A stretch of DNA of 64,000 nt from Pipra filicauda (Eukaryota > Chordata > Aves > Passeriformes > Pipridae). The stretch lies in NCBI RefSeq assembly GCF_003945595.2, contig NW_024104300.1:992001-1056000 (forward strand), in the 5' to 3' direction. Positions 61,836 through 64,000 of this stretch are shown piece after piece. The stretch's first letter is position 1. The number at the start of each line of letters is the position of its first letter. The translations under genes and the position numbers were made by a program. Under the pieces are notes generated by a model that saw only the letters and a program-made list of their open reading frames with translations, had not been told where the DNA came from and did not search any database.

Positions 61836-63140
61836 TGTGGTGGTTTGAGAGCCCCAAAATCCAATTCCTGAGTCCAAGCCCCCCTCCCACATCTCAGCCC
61901 AGTGTGAGATGGGTTTTCCAGACACCACACAAGACTCAAAATGGGGGGAAGGGTATATATATTACAATGACTGTAATATAAATATTATAATATATTTATA
62001 TTATATAATATATAATATAAATATATATAATTATATAATTATAATATATAATATATAAATATTATAATATATTACACACACAATCTCAACTATCTCTACC
62101 ATGATAAATCAGTATTTACAGTGGATCAAATCTCTTCTCTCTCCAAATAAAAGTCCAGGAGGGAAGAAGGAAGAGATCCTTTCCACTCTCAGAGCAGCAG
62201 TGTCTCTGGGGCATCAGTCTCTTTCTCTCCCTCTCTCTCTCTCTCTCTTCCATGCAGCAGCTGTAGCTGGATCACCTTTTGCAAATACACACGAGGGGGA
62301 TCTCTAAGCCCCTCTTGGCCCTTTGACTCCAAGTGAGGGTCTTTTTCTTCCATGGGCTGCGTTTACCAGGAAAAAGGTCGCTTCACCACGTCATATCAAT
62401 GAAGTGCAGAAGCCTTCATGATGGTCCCTGTCTACAGGGGATTCAAATTCCCTTACAGAGCTCCTAGGCTCTGATCTCAGGCTGCTAGCTTAGCTTAGCA
62501 GCAGTGGGGGGGGAAGCCCTCCTCCGCATTCTTTGGCCATCCCAGTCCAGCTCTGGGAAGCCCCGAGCTTCTCAACTCCTCTCTTTTCGGTGCTGTAGCA
62601 CTCTAAGACTCTTCTCAAGTAAGAGTCCATCATCCTCCTCCTCATCTGGAGGTCTCAGAGGGGTTTGGGGAGTTTGTTTCAGTTCTTACCCAAACTCTCT
62701 CTCTCTTCAGACAACTCTGTGTGTCTCTGATTAGCTGTGTGCTTGGTTTGCTGCCTCTTCAGTTCTTATCTCCTTCTGGCTCTCTGCCACCGTTTCTCCG
62801 TATGCTGCTCTTGCTGCTGCTCACGGTGGAGGAGAAAAACTCCCAGCTTCTCAGCCACAGATACTTAGTCCAGTCTAACACTGTTCCAAGTCCCTGTAGC
62901 CCCCCAGACGGGGGCTGGGGAGGCCATAGCCCCCAGTGGGGCTTCAGGCCCCTCAGCTCGTGGCTTCAGAACATGGCCACCTCTCCAACAAGAACTACTA
63001 CTACTACTCTTCTCTTCTGGTCTGGGTGATATGTTTATATTTTGCAGAAGCGCTCATTGGCTCAACCCCAAGGGTAACCACCCCCTGGGGGTTTACCATT
63101 TTATAACTTTAGGGGGAAAACTGATTTTCCCCCCACAACA
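61836..63140 (-). repeat. Solo LTR of 1305 bp with 5-bp target duplication
   Basis: Termini are TGTGGTGGTTTGAG (61836) and CCCCCCACAACA (63140), i.e. TG...CA in both readings. ctaca is duplicated exactly at 61831-61835 and 63141-63145. The - strand end (AAACCACCACA) resembles the nested LTR at 12229 and other ERVL-type LTRs, and a TATAAAATGG lies on the - strand near 63100, so - orientation is likely. A TA-rich block (61957-62080) and a CT run (62220-62250) lie inside. No retroviral genes accompany it. Confidence 0.8.
61957..62080. repeat. TA-rich self-complementary low-complexity tract
   Basis: About 120 bases of almost pure A/T with nested TATAAT/ATTATA palindromes, inside the solo LTR. 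Confidence 0.85.
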
Positions 63141-63145
63141 CTACA

Positions 63146-64000
63146 CTACAGCTCTTTAAAACAAATGTATCTAAATAGTTATTTGATTGTTGTTTAAAAG
63201 AAGAAACTTGAATTTCTTGAGCAAGGAAAAGACATAATTTTTAAAAACTGGTTTAGAAATCAAGAAGAAAATAAGCAGAGCAAAACTTTGATTTACTCAC
63301 GGTCAGTTCTTAGACCTTTTACCTCTTTTTGCATAAGTTAAAATGAAGGTGACAAAATCTGAGAAAGCTCATTTCTTTCTGCCACTGATGACTCAGTAGT
63401 GTAAAATGGCTTTGTGTTTTTCAGACCTTAATTTGAAGCAATCAGCTTCTGTGCAGTTTGAATTCTGTTGCCTGTAGTTCCAATAACAATTTGCATGCTT
63501 GACTTTTTTTTTTTCTAATTTTCTGTTAAATGTGATGTACACTGTTCTGTCTTATTCTTTTTGTAGCACATTGATGACTGGAAAGTTACCTTCTTACTTA
63601 ATATTTTCTACTTGATCTGTGTCTTGCAGGCAGATGCTAAATTTAATAGAAATCTGCTTACCAGAGAACTCTTTAAAATTCTCATCACTCAATAAAATGT
63701 AAAAAACAAAATAGCATGCTGAAGCAGGCTGTGAAGTAAAAGAGTAGTGACCATGAATCTCACTGTGAGAATATTCCGAATGTTGATGATTTGAAAAGAA
63801 TAAATGGGAAAGGGAAGGCAGCATGAGAATGAAAGAGCAGAGAGGCCAGAGATGAGAAAAAGGTGGGGGACGATAGCTGCAAAAAAAGGAGAGGTTAAAG
63901 GATTATGTAGACAGCAGGCAGGAGATTTAGTGAATTTATATTTATCCTGTAAGCAATGTCAGAACCGTAACCAGCAAGTGCCTTGAGCTGCTGGATTGAT
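63146..64000. other. FRMD3 intron 1, end of window
   Basis: No exon or repeat recognised. Confidence 0.5.

Noticed and set aside
63788..64000. Purine-rich end of window as possible FRMD3 exon 2
   Set aside because: Does not encode the expected FERM F1 continuation and has no matching acceptor.

Overview
The window is vertebrate nuclear DNA, most likely from a bird. The evidence is many CR1 LINE fragments ending in the ATTCTATG octamer, avian-type ERVL and ERVK-like LTRs, GC-rich CpG-island promoters in AT-rich surroundings, and three split genes whose order matches human 9q21.32 (UBQLN1, IDNK, FRMD3). That block is Z-linked in chicken as far as I recall, so a Z (or, less likely, W) origin is an inference.

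Layout: 1-3200 is the right part of an endogenous retrovirus in + orientation: leader, a matrix-like gag start, a GC-rich open frame, a non-coding AT-rich interior, a polypurine tract and a 3' LTR. No capsid, pol or env is visible. 3200-6500 is intergenic with CR1 debris. UBQLN1 runs on the + strand from a CpG island at about 6.5 kb to a poly(A) signal at 31.0 kb. All 11 coding exons were placed by splice sites and phase and give a complete 584-residue ubiquilin-1. 31.9-38.4 kb is a CR1 graveyard in alternating orientation, including a 2.7-kb antisense copy with ORF1 and ORF2 remnants. IDNK (gluconokinase) lies on the - strand at 40.9-45.6 kb, with five coding exons giving 184 residues and a CpG-island promoter. 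46-56.5 kb is intergenic with a few exon-like open frames that I cannot assign. FRMD3 begins on the + strand at 57.13 kb. Only its first coding exon (33 residues) is inside the window; the rest of the window is its first intron, with one CR1 and a 1.3-kb solo LTR flanked by a perfect 5-bp target duplication.

The genes do not form an operon or a shared pathway. UBQLN1 is a proteasome shuttle and chaperone for ubiquitinated or membrane clients, IDNK phosphorylates gluconate into the pentose phosphate pathway, and FRMD3 is a FERM-domain membrane-cytoskeleton linker. UBQLN1 and IDNK converge (tail to tail, about 10 kb apart); IDNK and FRMD3 diverge with start codons about 11.5 kb apart.

I found no clear sign of a new biological system. 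The best leads are the gag-only retroelement, a nested LTR-in-LTR insertion, a NAGNAG acceptor before the UBQLN1 UBA exon, and unassigned exon-like frames between IDNK and FRMD3.
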